DNA of 11,067 nt from Chloroflexota bacterium (GCA_005889445.1 VBGS01000160.1:1-11067), one strand, 5' to 3'. Counted from the stretch's first letter, positions 1 through 6,878 are shown. Notes: generated by a model not told the origin, from the letters alone. Numbers and translations are program-made.

Positions 1-388
1 ACGGGAGCCGCAGATAGTGGTCGGGCCAGATCAGCGGCGCGAGATCGTGGACCGTGACGACCGCCGGGAACGGGCGCCACGCCGGAAGCGACAGCTGGGT
101 GGAGTGGTACACGTCCGGCCGCGAGCCACGAAGCTCGATCGACAGCGCGAGCGGGTCGATCGCGAGCATCGACAGTTCCGGACGCCGCAGGCGCCGCGTC
201 GCCAGATCGGCGTGCGCTGGGAGCAGGCCGGGGTCCGCGGGCGGAAAGTTCGCGAGCCGAACGAGCACGAACTCGACGTCGCGGGGTGCGCGTCGCGCGA
301 ACGCCGCGAGAAGATTGCGCGAATAGCGGCCGATCCCTCGAACGCGCGCCACCGTTTGCAGATGGCGCGCATCGAACGCTACTCGCAC
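1..388 (-). CDS. GT4-type (group 1) glycosyltransferase, N-terminal part, cut by left edge
   Basis: The minus strand is open from the window edge to this start and reads as the N-terminal Rossmann-like domain of a GT-B glycosyltransferase (GT4 family), which moves a sugar from a nucleotide donor to a growing glycan in the cytoplasm. About 129 residues are visible. VRVAFDARHL at the very start and GIGRYSRNLL (residues 18-27) are the typical opening of the family, and RPDVYHS (90-96) and VVTVHDLAPL (110-119) are its usual later motifs. The donor-binding C-terminal half lies outside the window. I chose the GTG at 388 because the conserved motif starts there. An in-frame ATG at 412 would add eight unconserved residues and make the start codon overlap that of the divergent GT2 gene. 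The acceptor and donor cannot be told from this part. Confidence 0.82.
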   Translation of the reverse strand, partial: MRVAFDARHLQTVARVRGIGRYSRNLLAAFARRAPRDVEFVLVRLANFPPADPGLLPAHADLATRRLRRPELSMLAIDPLALSIELRGSRPDVYHSTQLSLPAWRPFPAVVTVHDLAPLIWPDHYLRLP

Positions 389-393
389 CGTTC

Positions 394-402
394 CTAGACT
401 AT
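394..402. promoter_or_regulatory. possible bidirectional -10 element between divergent glycosyltransferases
   Basis: The only non-coding space between the two divergent glycosyltransferase genes is about 22 bases. It contains TAGACT on the plus strand (395-400), 10 bases before the ATG at 411, and TAGTCT on the minus strand (401-396), 7 bases before the GTG at 388. Both fit the TANNNT pattern of bacterial -10 boxes. Neither gene has a well-spaced Shine-Dalgarno site, so short-leader or leaderless transcripts would be expected. I found no good -35 box on either side. This is a pattern match, not proof. Confidence 0.35.
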
Positions 403-410
403 CGGCGCTC

Positions 411-1100
411 ATGATCTCCGTGGTCGTACCCACGTACAACGAAGCCGGCTCGCTGCCGCTGCTCGCGGGACGGCTCGCGAACGCGATGCGCGGCCGTGAC
501 TGGGAGCTGGTGGTCGTGGACGATGGCTCGCCCGATGGCACGGCCGACCTCGCGGAGAAGCTCGCCGCGACGACGCCCATCCGCGTGCTGCGGCGGGCGG
601 GGAAAGCCGGTCTTGCGTCGGCGGTGATCGCAGGGATGAAGGAATCACGCGGCGACGTCTTCGTCGTGATGGATGCGGACCTCTCGCATCCGCCGGAGGT
701 CGTCCCAGCGCTGCTCGACGCGCTCGAGGCGGGCGCGGATCTCGCGGTCGGGAGCCGCTACATACGCGGCGGCGGCACGATGGACTGGCCGCTCTCGCGG
801 CGTGTGGTGTCGCGCATCGCCTGCTACATGGGGAGCGCCCTCGTCCCGGTGCGCGACGCGACGAGCGGATTCTTCGCGGTGCGCCGTGCGGCGGTCGACG
901 GCGTCCACCTGAACGCGATCGGCTTCAAGATCGGCCTCGAGGTGATCGCGCGGGCCCGCACGAAGCGGATCGTCGAAGTCCCCTACACGTTCCGCGACCG
1001 CGAGCTCGGTGCTTCGAAGTTCGGGCGGCGGGAAGTCGGACAATATCTGGTGCAGCTCGGGCAGGTCGCGCGCGACAAGCTGCTGGGGAGGCTGCGGTGA
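411..1100 (+). CDS. GT2 glycosyltransferase, polyprenol-phosphate mannose/glucose synthase-like
   Basis: This is a 229-residue GT-A fold family 2 glycosyltransferase of the DPM1-like type, which transfers mannose or a related hexose from a nucleotide sugar to polyprenyl phosphate at the cytoplasmic face of the membrane. The start MISVVVPTYNE is the canonical opening strand. DDGSPDGT (37-44) binds the nucleotide, DAD (88-90) is the metal-binding DXD-type motif, and SRYIRGGG (115-122) and DATSGFFAVRR (149-159) are typical of the polyprenol-phosphate enzymes. It ends after the catalytic domain, with no C-terminal membrane helices, so it resembles soluble DPM1-type enzymes rather than the membrane-anchored GtrB/ArnC type. 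The ATG lies about 10 bases after a TAGACT box, with no clear Shine-Dalgarno site. Its stop overlaps the next gene's GTG (GTGA). Sugar and lipid specificity are inferred from the family only. Confidence 0.88.
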   Translation: MISVVVPTYNEAGSLPLLAGRLANAMRGRDWELVVVDDGSPDGTADLAEKLAATTPIRVLRRAGKAGLASAVIAGMKESRGDVFVVMDADLSHPPEVVPALLDALEAGADLAVGSRYIRGGGTMDWPLSRRVVSRIACYMGSALVPVRDATSGFFAVRRAAVDGVHLNAIGFKIGLEVIARARTKRIVEVPYTFRDRELGASKFGRREVGQYLVQLGQVARDKLLGRLR

Positions 1101-2059
1101 AGGCAGGCGACATCATCCTCCGCCCGGCGAAGATCGACGACGCGGTCTTCGCCGCAGACCTGCTGACCGCGGTCTTCCCCGACGACCCCGTCGATCCGGT
1201 CCAGCAGGAGCACTCATGGAGGAATCCGGACAGCAACGCGAAGAACGAGCGCTTCGTCGGGGAGCTCGCAGGAAAACCCGTCGCGTTCGCGCAGCAGCGT
1301 CATGTGGTCTGGGACCAGATGCCGAAGCGGTACGGCAGCCTCACCGCCGAGCTCCTCCCGTCGCACCGCACGCCCGAGCGGCTCGACGCGCTGTTCGCGG
1401 CCATGGAAGACCGCTCTCGGGACGACGGCACGCGCACGTTCACGTTCTGGACCTGGGCTCACGACCAGCCGCGAATCGACGTCGTGGCGAAGCGAGGCTA
1501 TGACGAGGTCCGCCGGCAGCGGTTCTGGCAGCTCGATCTCGGTCCCAACCGATCGAAGATCGAGACGATGGCGACCCAGTCGCGCAGCCAGATGCGAGCG
1601 AGCGGAATCCAAGTGCTCACCCTCGACAAGGACAACGATCCGGCAAAGTTCACGAAGCTGTGGAAGATGAGCGACGAGGCGATCCACGACATTCCGACGA
1701 CCGTTCCGCACACCGACACGCCGTTCGACGACTTCATGAAGTGGATGAGGTCGCCGGGCGTTCACGAGGACCGCGTGTGGATCGCGCGCGAGGGTGACGC
1801 GATCCTCGGCGTCTCCCTCCTGAACTATCCACCGAAGCGCGGCGTGGTGGCGACGGACTGGACGGGAGTGGCACGCGCAGGACGAGGACGCGGCATCGCG
1901 CGCGCGCTCAAATGCGAGACCGTGATGCAGGCGATCGCCCTGGGCGTCGACAAGGTCCGCACCGACAACGACAGCCAGAACGCGCCGATCCTTCACATCA
2001 ACGAGTCGATGGGTTACCGCCTGCGTGCGGAGATGATCCAGTTCATGCGCTCGGCGTAA
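1097..2059 (+). CDS. tandem GNAT-family acetyltransferase
   Basis: This 320-residue protein has two GNAT-type halves. The C-terminal half (about 165-320) has the acetyl-CoA pyrophosphate loop RGRGIA (263-268), followed by a helix and TDNDSQNAPIL (289-299), the usual beta4-to-alpha4 stretch of active GNATs. The N-terminal half (about 6-155) has the same outline and the typical RGYDEVRRQRFW strand end. Where its acetyl-CoA loop should be it has LLPSHRTPERLDALFAAME, without the glycine signature, so it is probably a non-binding structural copy. Mycothiol synthase MshD has a comparable two-domain plan, but there is not enough here to call that activity. It starts at GTG 1097, overlapping the GT2 stop by four bases. 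GGGGAGG at 1085-1091 is a strong, well-spaced Shine-Dalgarno site inside the GT2 gene. The substrate is unknown. Confidence 0.85.
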   Translation: MKAGDIILRPAKIDDAVFAADLLTAVFPDDPVDPVQQEHSWRNPDSNAKNERFVGELAGKPVAFAQQRHVVWDQMPKRYGSLTAELLPSHRTPERLDALFAAMEDRSRDDGTRTFTFWTWAHDQPRIDVVAKRGYDEVRRQRFWQLDLGPNRSKIETMATQSRSQMRASGIQVLTLDKDNDPAKFTKLWKMSDEAIHDIPTTVPHTDTPFDDFMKWMRSPGVHEDRVWIAREGDAILGVSLLNYPPKRGVVATDWTGVARAGRGRGIARALKCETVMQAIALGVDKVRTDNDSQNAPILHINESMGYRLRAEMIQFMRSA

Positions 2060-2063
2060 GCGA

Positions 2064-2621
2064 TTGGGCAAGGTCGTCGTCGGGATGACCACGTCGCTCG
2101 ACGGATTCGTCGCCGACGAGCAGGGCAGCATCGCTCGTCTCTATCCGGATCTCGAGGCACTCCACGGGACCCCCTACATGGACGGGCTGATCGCGAGGAC
2201 CGGCGCCGTGATCATGGGGCGGCGCGCGTTCGAGATGGCCGACGATCCCGATTGGTACGTCGGCAACTACGAATTCCAGGTCCCGATCTTCGTGCTGACG
2301 CACCATCCGCCGGCGAAGAAGCCGAAGCAGGACGACCGGCTCCGGTTCACGTTCGTGACCGACGGCGTCGCCTCAGCGGTCGCGCAGGCGACGAAAGCCG
2401 CAGGGAGCAAAGACGTTCAGGTGATCGGCGGCGCGAGCGCCGTCCAGCAGGTGCTCGAGGCAGGGCTCGCCGACGAATTCAACGTGGACGTGATGCCCGT
2501 CTTTCTGGGGGCGGGCCTCGCCCTTGCGACGAAGGGTCTTGAGAGGGTCCGCCTCGAGAAGGTCAGCGTGCGGGAGATCGGCCAGCGCACGAGCCACGTC
2601 TTCCGCGTAGAGCGAAGCTAG
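2064..2621 (+). CDS. dihydrofolate reductase family protein (RibD C-terminal-like)
   Basis: This 185-residue protein has the DHFR/RibD-C fold. It opens with VVVGMTTSLDGFVAD (4-18), the hallmark first strand and loop of this family. RTGAVIMGRRAFE follows in the middle, then VIGGASAVQQVLEAGLADEF (120-139), the NADPH-binding glycine pair and helix, and ends with a short strand pair. Members related to YyaP/YwjB are NADPH-dependent reductases of mostly unknown substrate; true folate or riboflavin roles are not implied. The start is a TTG four bases after the GNAT stop. I preferred it to the ATG at 2085 because the conserved strand KVVVG lies before that ATG. No clear Shine-Dalgarno site is seen. 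Its stop codon shares the palindrome CTAG with the stop of the convergent aminotransferase gene. It has no obvious role in glycan synthesis. Confidence 0.85.
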   Translation: MGKVVVGMTTSLDGFVADEQGSIARLYPDLEALHGTPYMDGLIARTGAVIMGRRAFEMADDPDWYVGNYEFQVPIFVLTHHPPAKKPKQDDRLRFTFVTDGVASAVAQATKAAGSKDVQVIGGASAVQQVLEAGLADEFNVDVMPVFLGAGLALATKGLERVRLEKVSVREIGQRTSHVFRVERS

Positions 2622-3772
2622 GCCGCCGCGAGCTCCTCGTGCAGCGCGTCGATCACGTAGGTCTGCTCCTCGTCGGTCATCGTCGCGAAGAGCGGGATGA
2701 GCATCGTGGTGCGGGCCTTCTCCTCGGTGATCGGGAGCGACACGCGCCCGACGCGGTCGAGGTAGACCTTCTCCAGATGTGAGGCCATGACCCCGCGGCG
2801 CGTCGCGATGCCGCGCCGGAGCAGCCGCGCCATGAGCTCGTCGCGATCGACCGCCGGATCGAGGTCGAGGCAGTACGACTGGTACGTGTGCGTCGCATAC
2901 GGTGGCGTGAACGGCGTGCGCACCTTCTTGATATCGGCGAGCTCGGTGTTGTAGCGCTCGGCCTTGGCGACCCGGATCCGCAGCAGCTCGTCGAGCCGTC
3001 GCAGCTGCACGAGACCGATCGACGCCTGGATGTCGGTCATCCGGTAGTTGAACCCGAGCTCGTGGTACTCCTCGATGATCGGCCGCTCGGACTTGTGCCG
3101 ATCGAGGTCGCTGACGCTCATCGCGTGCGCACGCAGCCTGCGCGCCTTGTCGGCGAACGCGTCGTCGTCGGTCGTGATCATGCCGCCTTCGCCGGTCGTG
3201 ATGACCTTGCGCGGATGGAAGCTGAAGACCGTCTGGTGGGCGTTCCCGCCGACCCGTCGCCCTTTGTAGGTCCCGCCGATGGTGGGGGCGGCATCCTCCA
3301 CCACGTCGAGCCCGTGGCGCCTCGCGATGTCGTTGACCGCGTCGATGTCGCAAGCGAGCCCGATCTGGTCGACCGGCATGATCGCCTTCGTCCTCTTCGT
3401 GATGCGCTTCTCGATATCGCCGGGGTCCGCGTTGAACGTGCGCGGATCGATCTCGCAGAACACGACCGTCGCGCCGGTGTAGAGGATCGCGTTGGCGGAG
3501 GCGATGAACGTGAACGAGGGCACGATGACCTCGTCGCCGGACCCGACGCCCGCGGTCGCGAGCGCGAGGTGCAGGCGGGTCGTGCACGAGGTGGTCGCGA
3601 TGCCGTGCTTCGCGCCGACGTACGCCGCGACCGCCTTTTCGAACTCGGCGACCTTCGGCCCCTGCGTCACCCATCCGCTCTTGATCGATTCGAACGGGGC
3701 GCGGGCCTCCTCCTCGGTGAGTGCCGGCTTGGTGATCGGCACGTTCAGCTTCTTCTTTGCCTCGACGGTCAC
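2618..3772 (-). CDS. DegT/DnrJ/EryC1 family PLP-dependent sugar aminotransferase (second in cluster)
   Basis: This 384-residue, full-length fold-type I aminotransferase uses glutamate or glutamine to convert a keto sugar nucleotide to an amino sugar. VPSFTFIASANAILY (84-98) and the acidic EDAA (159-162, Asp160 facing the pyridine nitrogen) are visible. FSFHPRKVITTGEGGM (183-198) carries the PLP lysine at 189. FNYRMTDIQASIGLVQL is the conserved dimer-interface motif. The FSFHPRK/TTGEGG form resembles 4-aminotransferases of the PglE/perosamine-synthase group more than WlbC, so it probably acts on a 4-keto sugar; this is inference. The start is GTG 3772, overlapping the epimerase stop in GTGA, with GGAGG at 3784-3780 seven bases upstream. 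It is the last gene of the minus train and ends against the convergent reductase gene with no intergenic space. The epimerase just upstream is its likely partner. Confidence 0.88.
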   Translation of the reverse strand: MTVEAKKKLNVPITKPALTEEEARAPFESIKSGWVTQGPKVAEFEKAVAAYVGAKHGIATTSCTTRLHLALATAGVGSGDEVIVPSFTFIASANAILYTGATVVFCEIDPRTFNADPGDIEKRITKRTKAIMPVDQIGLACDIDAVNDIARRHGLDVVEDAAPTIGGTYKGRRVGGNAHQTVFSFHPRKVITTGEGGMITTDDDAFADKARRLRAHAMSVSDLDRHKSERPIIEEYHELGFNYRMTDIQASIGLVQLRRLDELLRIRVAKAERYNTELADIKKVRTPFTPPYATHTYQSYCLDLDPAVDRDELMARLLRRGIATRRGVMASHLEKVYLDRVGRVSLPITEEKARTTMLIPLFATMTDEEQTYVIDALHEELAAA

Positions 3773-4671
3773 TGCGCTGCCTCCGCTGGTAATTCATTCG
3801 CTCCGAGTGCGCGGCGTCGCCAATCGATGAGCCGCGTCAGCCCCTCGCGCAGGGTCGTCTCGATCCCGACGCCGCTTCCGGTGATCTCGAGCAGCAGCTC
3901 CGCGACGTCCTTCATGCGCGACTCAATGCCACTGCAGACGTTGACGATAGCGGCGCGCGCGTCGCTGACGCAGGCCAGGACGTTCGCCCGGACGGCGTCA
4001 CCGACGTACACGAAATCGGTCGATGCCGAGCCGTCGCCAAAGATCACCAGTGGCTTGCCCTGGTCGATCAGGTCGAGCCAGCGGACCATGACCTCGACGT
4101 AGCCCGAGCGGATGTCCTGCCGCGGGCCGTACACGTTGAAGTAACGCAGCGTCACGGTCCGGAGATCGCGCAGGTGAGAGAACGCCCGCGCCATCTGCTC
4201 GTTCGCGACTTTCGCCGCCCCGTAGACCGTCGTCCCATTGAGCGGATGGTCCTCGTCGATCGGCAGGCGGACCGGCTCGCCGTACACCACCGCCGATGAC
4301 GCAAGCACCACCCGTGCCACCTTCGCGTCCGCAGCGGCGTCGAGCACGTTCAGGGTCCCGTCGACCATGACCTCCTGACACTCGCGCGGATTCTCCTGAC
4401 AGCGCGTCCAGCGGAGCGCGGCCTGATGGAACACCACGTCGGCGCCCTCGATGTTCGCGCGGACGGCCTCGCGATCGCGGATGTCGACCCCGACCAGACG
4501 AGCTCGACCGGTCGCGAGCGCCCCCGCGAGATTCTCGGGAACGCCGCGCACCATCGCGTCGAGAGCCACGACCTCGCGCGCCCCTTCCGCGATCGCGGCG
4601 TCGACGAGGTGCGAGCCGATCGTCCCCGCACCGCCGGTCACGACGACGCGGGCGCCGGCGAGCGCGGTCAC
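3769..4671 (-). CDS. NAD-dependent epimerase/dehydratase (extended SDR, GalE-like)
   Basis: This 300-residue extended short-chain dehydrogenase acts on a nucleotide sugar. TGGAGTIG (12-19) is the NAD-binding glycine motif, VDIRD (62-66) the adenine-contact region, SSA (125-127) carries the catalytic serine, and YGAAK (150-154) is the Tyr/Lys catalytic pair. YFNVYGPRQ (178-185) and DFVYVGDAV are typical substrate-domain motifs of 4-epimerases and 4,6-dehydratases. The Arg-containing TRCQENPRECQEVMVDGT stretch suits epimerases of exopolysaccharide clusters. The open frame runs back to 4824, but that part is Arg-rich and unlike any SDR. The GTG at 4671 begins just before the first Rossmann strand and overlaps the upstream stop in GTGA, so I take it as the start. 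Coupled by GTGA overlaps to genes on both sides, it likely supplies or modifies the substrate of the following aminotransferase. Epimerase versus dehydratase is not settled. Confidence 0.87.
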   Translation of the reverse strand: MTALAGARVVVTGGAGTIGSHLVDAAIAEGAREVVALDAMVRGVPENLAGALATGRARLVGVDIRDREAVRANIEGADVVFHQAALRWTRCQENPRECQEVMVDGTLNVLDAAADAKVARVVLASSAVVYGEPVRLPIDEDHPLNGTTVYGAAKVANEQMARAFSHLRDLRTVTLRYFNVYGPRQDIRSGYVEVMVRWLDLIDQGKPLVIFGDGSASTDFVYVGDAVRANVLACVSDARAAIVNVCSGIESRMKDVAELLLEITGSGVGIETTLREGLTRLIDWRRRALGANELPAEAAQ

Positions 4672-5111
4672 CCGGGCGGCGCCTTCTTCACGGTCACCGA
4701 CCTGTTCACCGTGACGTTCATCTTCGCGACGCCGCGGTCGTGCGCCCCGAGAGAGCGCGCGACCGAGGCAAAGCGCTCGTCCGCGGCGCCATGCTCGTCC
4801 GCCGCGTCGAACACGACGAGCCATCCGTCGGGCGCCTTGCTGATGCGCGCGGAGGCCCGCTCGTCGAGGAGCTTCTCCATCGCGCTGAACGCGCCGTTCA
4901 GGGTCGGGAACAGGAACGTGTGCTCGACGTGCGGGCCTGCCTTGGCGATCGCGGCGATCGCTTCCTCGACATCGCCGCCCTCGAACGGTGCGGCGGTGAA
5001 CTTCGCGGGGTCGATACCCGCCGTGCGCATCGCGTCCGCGATCGCGGGATCGAGCGCCGTCGTGTCGCCCGGGGCGCGCGGGATCAGGCGCAGCTTCTTC
5101 GAGATGCTCAC
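4668..5111 (-). CDS. small protein of unknown function, possible RraB-like domain
   Basis: This 147-residue soluble protein has no signal peptide or membrane segment and I do not recognise it with confidence. Residues 61-128 have the outline of an RraB-type alpha/beta unit: the strand VEHTFLFPT (62-70), a helix with an alternating pattern (72-86), a short strand ASARISK, then GWLVVFDA (96-103) and another helix. RraB proteins bind RNase E, but many distant relatives have no known role, and the usual C-terminal YDGW-like ending is absent. The first 60 residues (LDPAIADAMRTAGIDP, GGDVEEAIAAIAKAG) look like short helices. I chose the GTG at 5111, not the ATG at 5138, because it overlaps the upstream stop as GTGA, the same junction type as its neighbours. 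Its own stop overlaps the epimerase start the same way. Tight coupling implies a role linked to the sugar operon, but nothing shows what. Confidence 0.7.
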   Translation of the reverse strand: MSISKKLRLIPRAPGDTTALDPAIADAMRTAGIDPAKFTAAPFEGGDVEEAIAAIAKAGPHVEHTFLFPTLNGAFSAMEKLLDERASARISKAPDGWLVVFDAADEHGAADERFASVARSLGAHDRGVAKMNVTVNRSVTVKKAPPG

Positions 5112-5644
5112 GCTTTTGCCGCCGGTTCTTTCCGCCACTTGATGCGCTTGGCGGGGACGCCCGCGACGATCGCCCAGTCCGCGACGTCCTTCGTCACGAC
5201 CGCGCCGGCGCCGACGATCGCCCCTTCACCGACGGTCACGCCGGGGAGCAGCACGGCGTTCACGCCGATGTCCGCCCACTTCTTGACGCGCACCGGCTTG
5301 ATCACGAGATCCGTCTGGATGATCGGCTTGTCGATCGGTTCCCCGGTGTGCTCGCTGCCGAGCACCTTCGCTCCGGGCCCCCAGCCGACGTACTCCTCGA
5401 GCGTCAGCGACCGGCAGTCGAAGTAGCTCTGCGGGCCGATCCAGGTGTGCGGGCCGATCACGCACTGGCCGTCGTGGCGGCCCTGCAGGTACGTCTGAGC
5501 GCCGATGAACACCGCGTCGCCGATCTCGAATGTGTGCGGATGGAGCACCAGCACGCCGAGTCCGATGCGAACGCCGTTCCCGAACGTCTTGCAGACCGCG
5601 CGAAGCAGCACGCGCCGCAGCCGCGCCCCCTCTCCGCTGTCCAC
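5108..5644 (-). CDS. left-handed beta-helix (hexapeptide repeat) acyltransferase, WbbJ-like; 5' end probably frameshifted
   Basis: The intact frame encodes 178 residues of a hexapeptide-repeat acetyl- or acyltransferase. Repeats run from about residue 24 to 160: GNGVRIG, FEIGDAVFIGA, CVIGPHTWIG, LTLEEYVGWGPGAKV, ADIGVNAVLLPGVTVGEGAIVGAGAVV. The family ending AGVPAKRIKW is at 161-170. His99 in SEHTG is a candidate catalytic base. The loop at 100-123 (EPIDKPII...VRVKKW) is the usual insertion of maltose/galactoside-acetyltransferase relatives. It would acetylate an amino or hydroxyl group of a nucleotide sugar in the cytoplasm. GTG 5644 is only the first start left in this frame; no Shine-Dalgarno site precedes it and related residues (VERYTAAAY) continue upstream. 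A TTG at 5745, overlapping the previous stop as TTGA, opens a plausible N-terminus in another frame. One missing base near 5679-5682 would join the two into about 212 residues. Confidence 0.82.
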   Translation of the reverse strand: MDSGEGARLRRVLLRAVCKTFGNGVRIGLGVLVLHPHTFEIGDAVFIGAQTYLQGRHDGQCVIGPHTWIGPQSYFDCRSLTLEEYVGWGPGAKVLGSEHTGEPIDKPIIQTDLVIKPVRVKKWADIGVNAVLLPGVTVGEGAIVGAGAVVTKDVADWAIVAGVPAKRIKWRKEPAAKA

Positions 5645-5745
5645 GTACGCCGCCGCCGTGTACCGCTCGACTCCTGGACCCCGTGCACCGCTTTGACGAC
5701 GCGCTCGGCGGCCTCCGCCTCCTTCTCGCCGATCAGCTCGCTCAA
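5645..5745 (-). other. out-of-frame N-terminal segment of the acyltransferase gene
   Basis: From TTG 5745, which overlaps the upstream aminotransferase stop as TTGA, one frame reads a normal-looking acidic helix, MSELIGEKEAEAAERVV then KAVHG, and then turns Arg/Ser-rich. The acyltransferase frame does the opposite: it is Arg/Gly-rich upstream and becomes protein-like at about PGVERYTAAAYVD. The switch falls at the run CCCC on the plus strand (5679-5682; GGGG on the coding strand). A fifth base there would give KAVHGGPGVERYTAAAY in one frame. This is either a homopolymer sequencing error or a real mutation leaving a shorter product. Confidence 0.65.
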
Positions 5746-6878
5746 TGCGACTTCATGAACGTTCGGACCGCATCGCTGACCCGCTCGAGCTGCTCGTTGG
5801 TGAGCTCGGCGAACATCGGCAGCGACAGCACCTCGGCCGCGACCTTCTCGGTGACCGGGAGATCGCCCTTGCGATAGCCCAGGAACTCGGCCGACTGCTG
5901 AAGGTGGATCGGCACCGGGTAGTGGATCTGGGTACCGATGCCGCGGTCGCCGAGGTACTTACGCAAGTCGTCGCGCCGGCCACCGGTCACGCGGATCGTG
6001 TACGTGTAGAAGACGTGCCGGCGAGGTTCCGCGGGGATCTCGGGAACGATCACGCCGACGTCGCGCAGCCGCTGGTCGTACATCCGCGCGAGCTCGCGCC
6101 GGCGGTTGTTCCACTCCTCGAGCTTGCGAAGCTTGATGCGCAGGATCGCCGCCTGGATCTCGTCGAGCCGCGCGTTGTACCCGATGACCGGGTGGTAGTA
6201 GCGGGTCGACTGGCCGTGCTCGCGCAGCGCCCGCAGCTCCTCGGCGAGCCGGTCGTCGCTCGTGGTGATGCTTCCGGCCTCCCCGTACGCGCCCAGGTTC
6301 TTCGAGCAGTAGAAGGAGAAACAGTTCACACGCCCGCCGGTGCCGGCCCTGTGTCCGTCGTCGAGCAGAGCGCCGTGTGCCTGCGCCGCGTCTTCGATGA
6401 TCGTGATGTTCCGGTCCTGGGCGATCTGGCGCAGCGGTTTCAGGTCGACGGTCCGCCCGTACAGGTGCACCGGAATGATCGCCTTGGTGCGCGGCGTGAT
6501 CGCGGCGGCGACCGCCGACGGGTCCATGAGCATCGTCTTCTCGTCGACGTCGACGAGGATCGGCCGCGCGTTCGCGTACAGGATCGCTTCCACCGTCGCG
6601 AAGAACGTGTGCGACACGGTGATGACCTCGTCGCCGCCCGAGACCCCGCACGCGCGGATCGCGAGCTGGAGGGCATCGGTGCCCGAGCCCACCCCGATCG
6701 AATGCTTGGTCCCGATGTAGGAAGCGAACTCCTGATCGAAGGCGCGGACGTTGGGCCCGATCGTGAGCTGCATGCTGTCGAGGACCTCGTCGATCGCCTT
6801 CCGTACTTCCTCGCGGATCGTCGCGTACTGGGCGCGCAGATCGACGAGCGGGATCTCCTGTGTTGCGACTGCGCTCAT
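5742..6878 (-). CDS. DegT/DnrJ/EryC1 family PLP-dependent sugar aminotransferase (WlbC/WbpE- or QdtB-like)
   Basis: This 378-residue, full-length aminotransferase makes an amino sugar nucleotide from a keto precursor. IPLVDLRAQYATI (9-21) is the typical start of 3-aminotransferases. GSGTDALQLA (64-73) binds the PLP phosphate, VHLYG is at 137-141, and EDAAQAHGA is at 162-170 with Asp163 at the pyridine nitrogen. FSFYCSKNLGAYGEAG carries the PLP lysine at 193. HYPVPIHLQ near residue 318 is shared by WbpE, QdtB and DesV relatives. It follows the acetyltransferase by 16 bases, with AAAGGAG (6895-6889) as a good Shine-Dalgarno site before ATG 6878. Its stop overlaps the next start as TTGA. With the dehydrogenase and acetyltransferase just upstream it completes a WlbA-B-C-like set, so C3 transamination of a 3-keto uronic acid sugar is the best guess. 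A dTDP-3-keto-6-deoxyhexose role is the alternative. Confidence 0.9.
   Translation of the reverse strand: MSAVATQEIPLVDLRAQYATIREEVRKAIDEVLDSMQLTIGPNVRAFDQEFASYIGTKHSIGVGSGTDALQLAIRACGVSGGDEVITVSHTFFATVEAILYANARPILVDVDEKTMLMDPSAVAAAITPRTKAIIPVHLYGRTVDLKPLRQIAQDRNITIIEDAAQAHGALLDDGHRAGTGGRVNCFSFYCSKNLGAYGEAGSITTSDDRLAEELRALREHGQSTRYYHPVIGYNARLDEIQAAILRIKLRKLEEWNNRRRELARMYDQRLRDVGVIVPEIPAEPRRHVFYTYTIRVTGGRRDDLRKYLGDRGIGTQIHYPVPIHLQQSAEFLGYRKGDLPVTEKVAAEVLSLPMFAELTNEQLERVSDAVRTFMKSH

Noticed and set aside
31..372. A 113-codon closed minus-strand open frame and 126- and 90-codon plus-strand frames at the left edge.
   Set aside because: All are Arg/Ser-rich shadows; the true reading is the open-ended GT4 frame, which has no stop within the window.
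1214..2131. A 305-codon minus-strand open frame antisense to the GNAT gene.
   Set aside because: It is rich in Arg, His and Val with no domain; the plus frame has a clear acetyl-CoA loop and Shine-Dalgarno site.
2373..4102. Long open frames overlapping the second aminotransferase: about 474 codons on the minus strand and 404 codons on the plus strand.
   Set aside because: They are rich in Arg, Asp, His and Gly with no motif or domain order, as expected for alternative frames of a high-GC gene. The DegT frame has complete family motifs.
4672..4824. A 51-codon upstream extension of the epimerase.
   Set aside because: The stretch is Arg/Gly-rich and overlaps the preceding gene; the Rossmann strand starts just after GTG 4671, which also forms a GTGA overlap.
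2618..6878. Possibility that the two DegT aminotransferases are a recent tandem duplication.
   Set aside because: Their motifs differ clearly (FSFHPRKVITTGEGG against FSFYCSKNLGAYGEAG, DQIGLA against HLYGRT), so they are distant paralogues.
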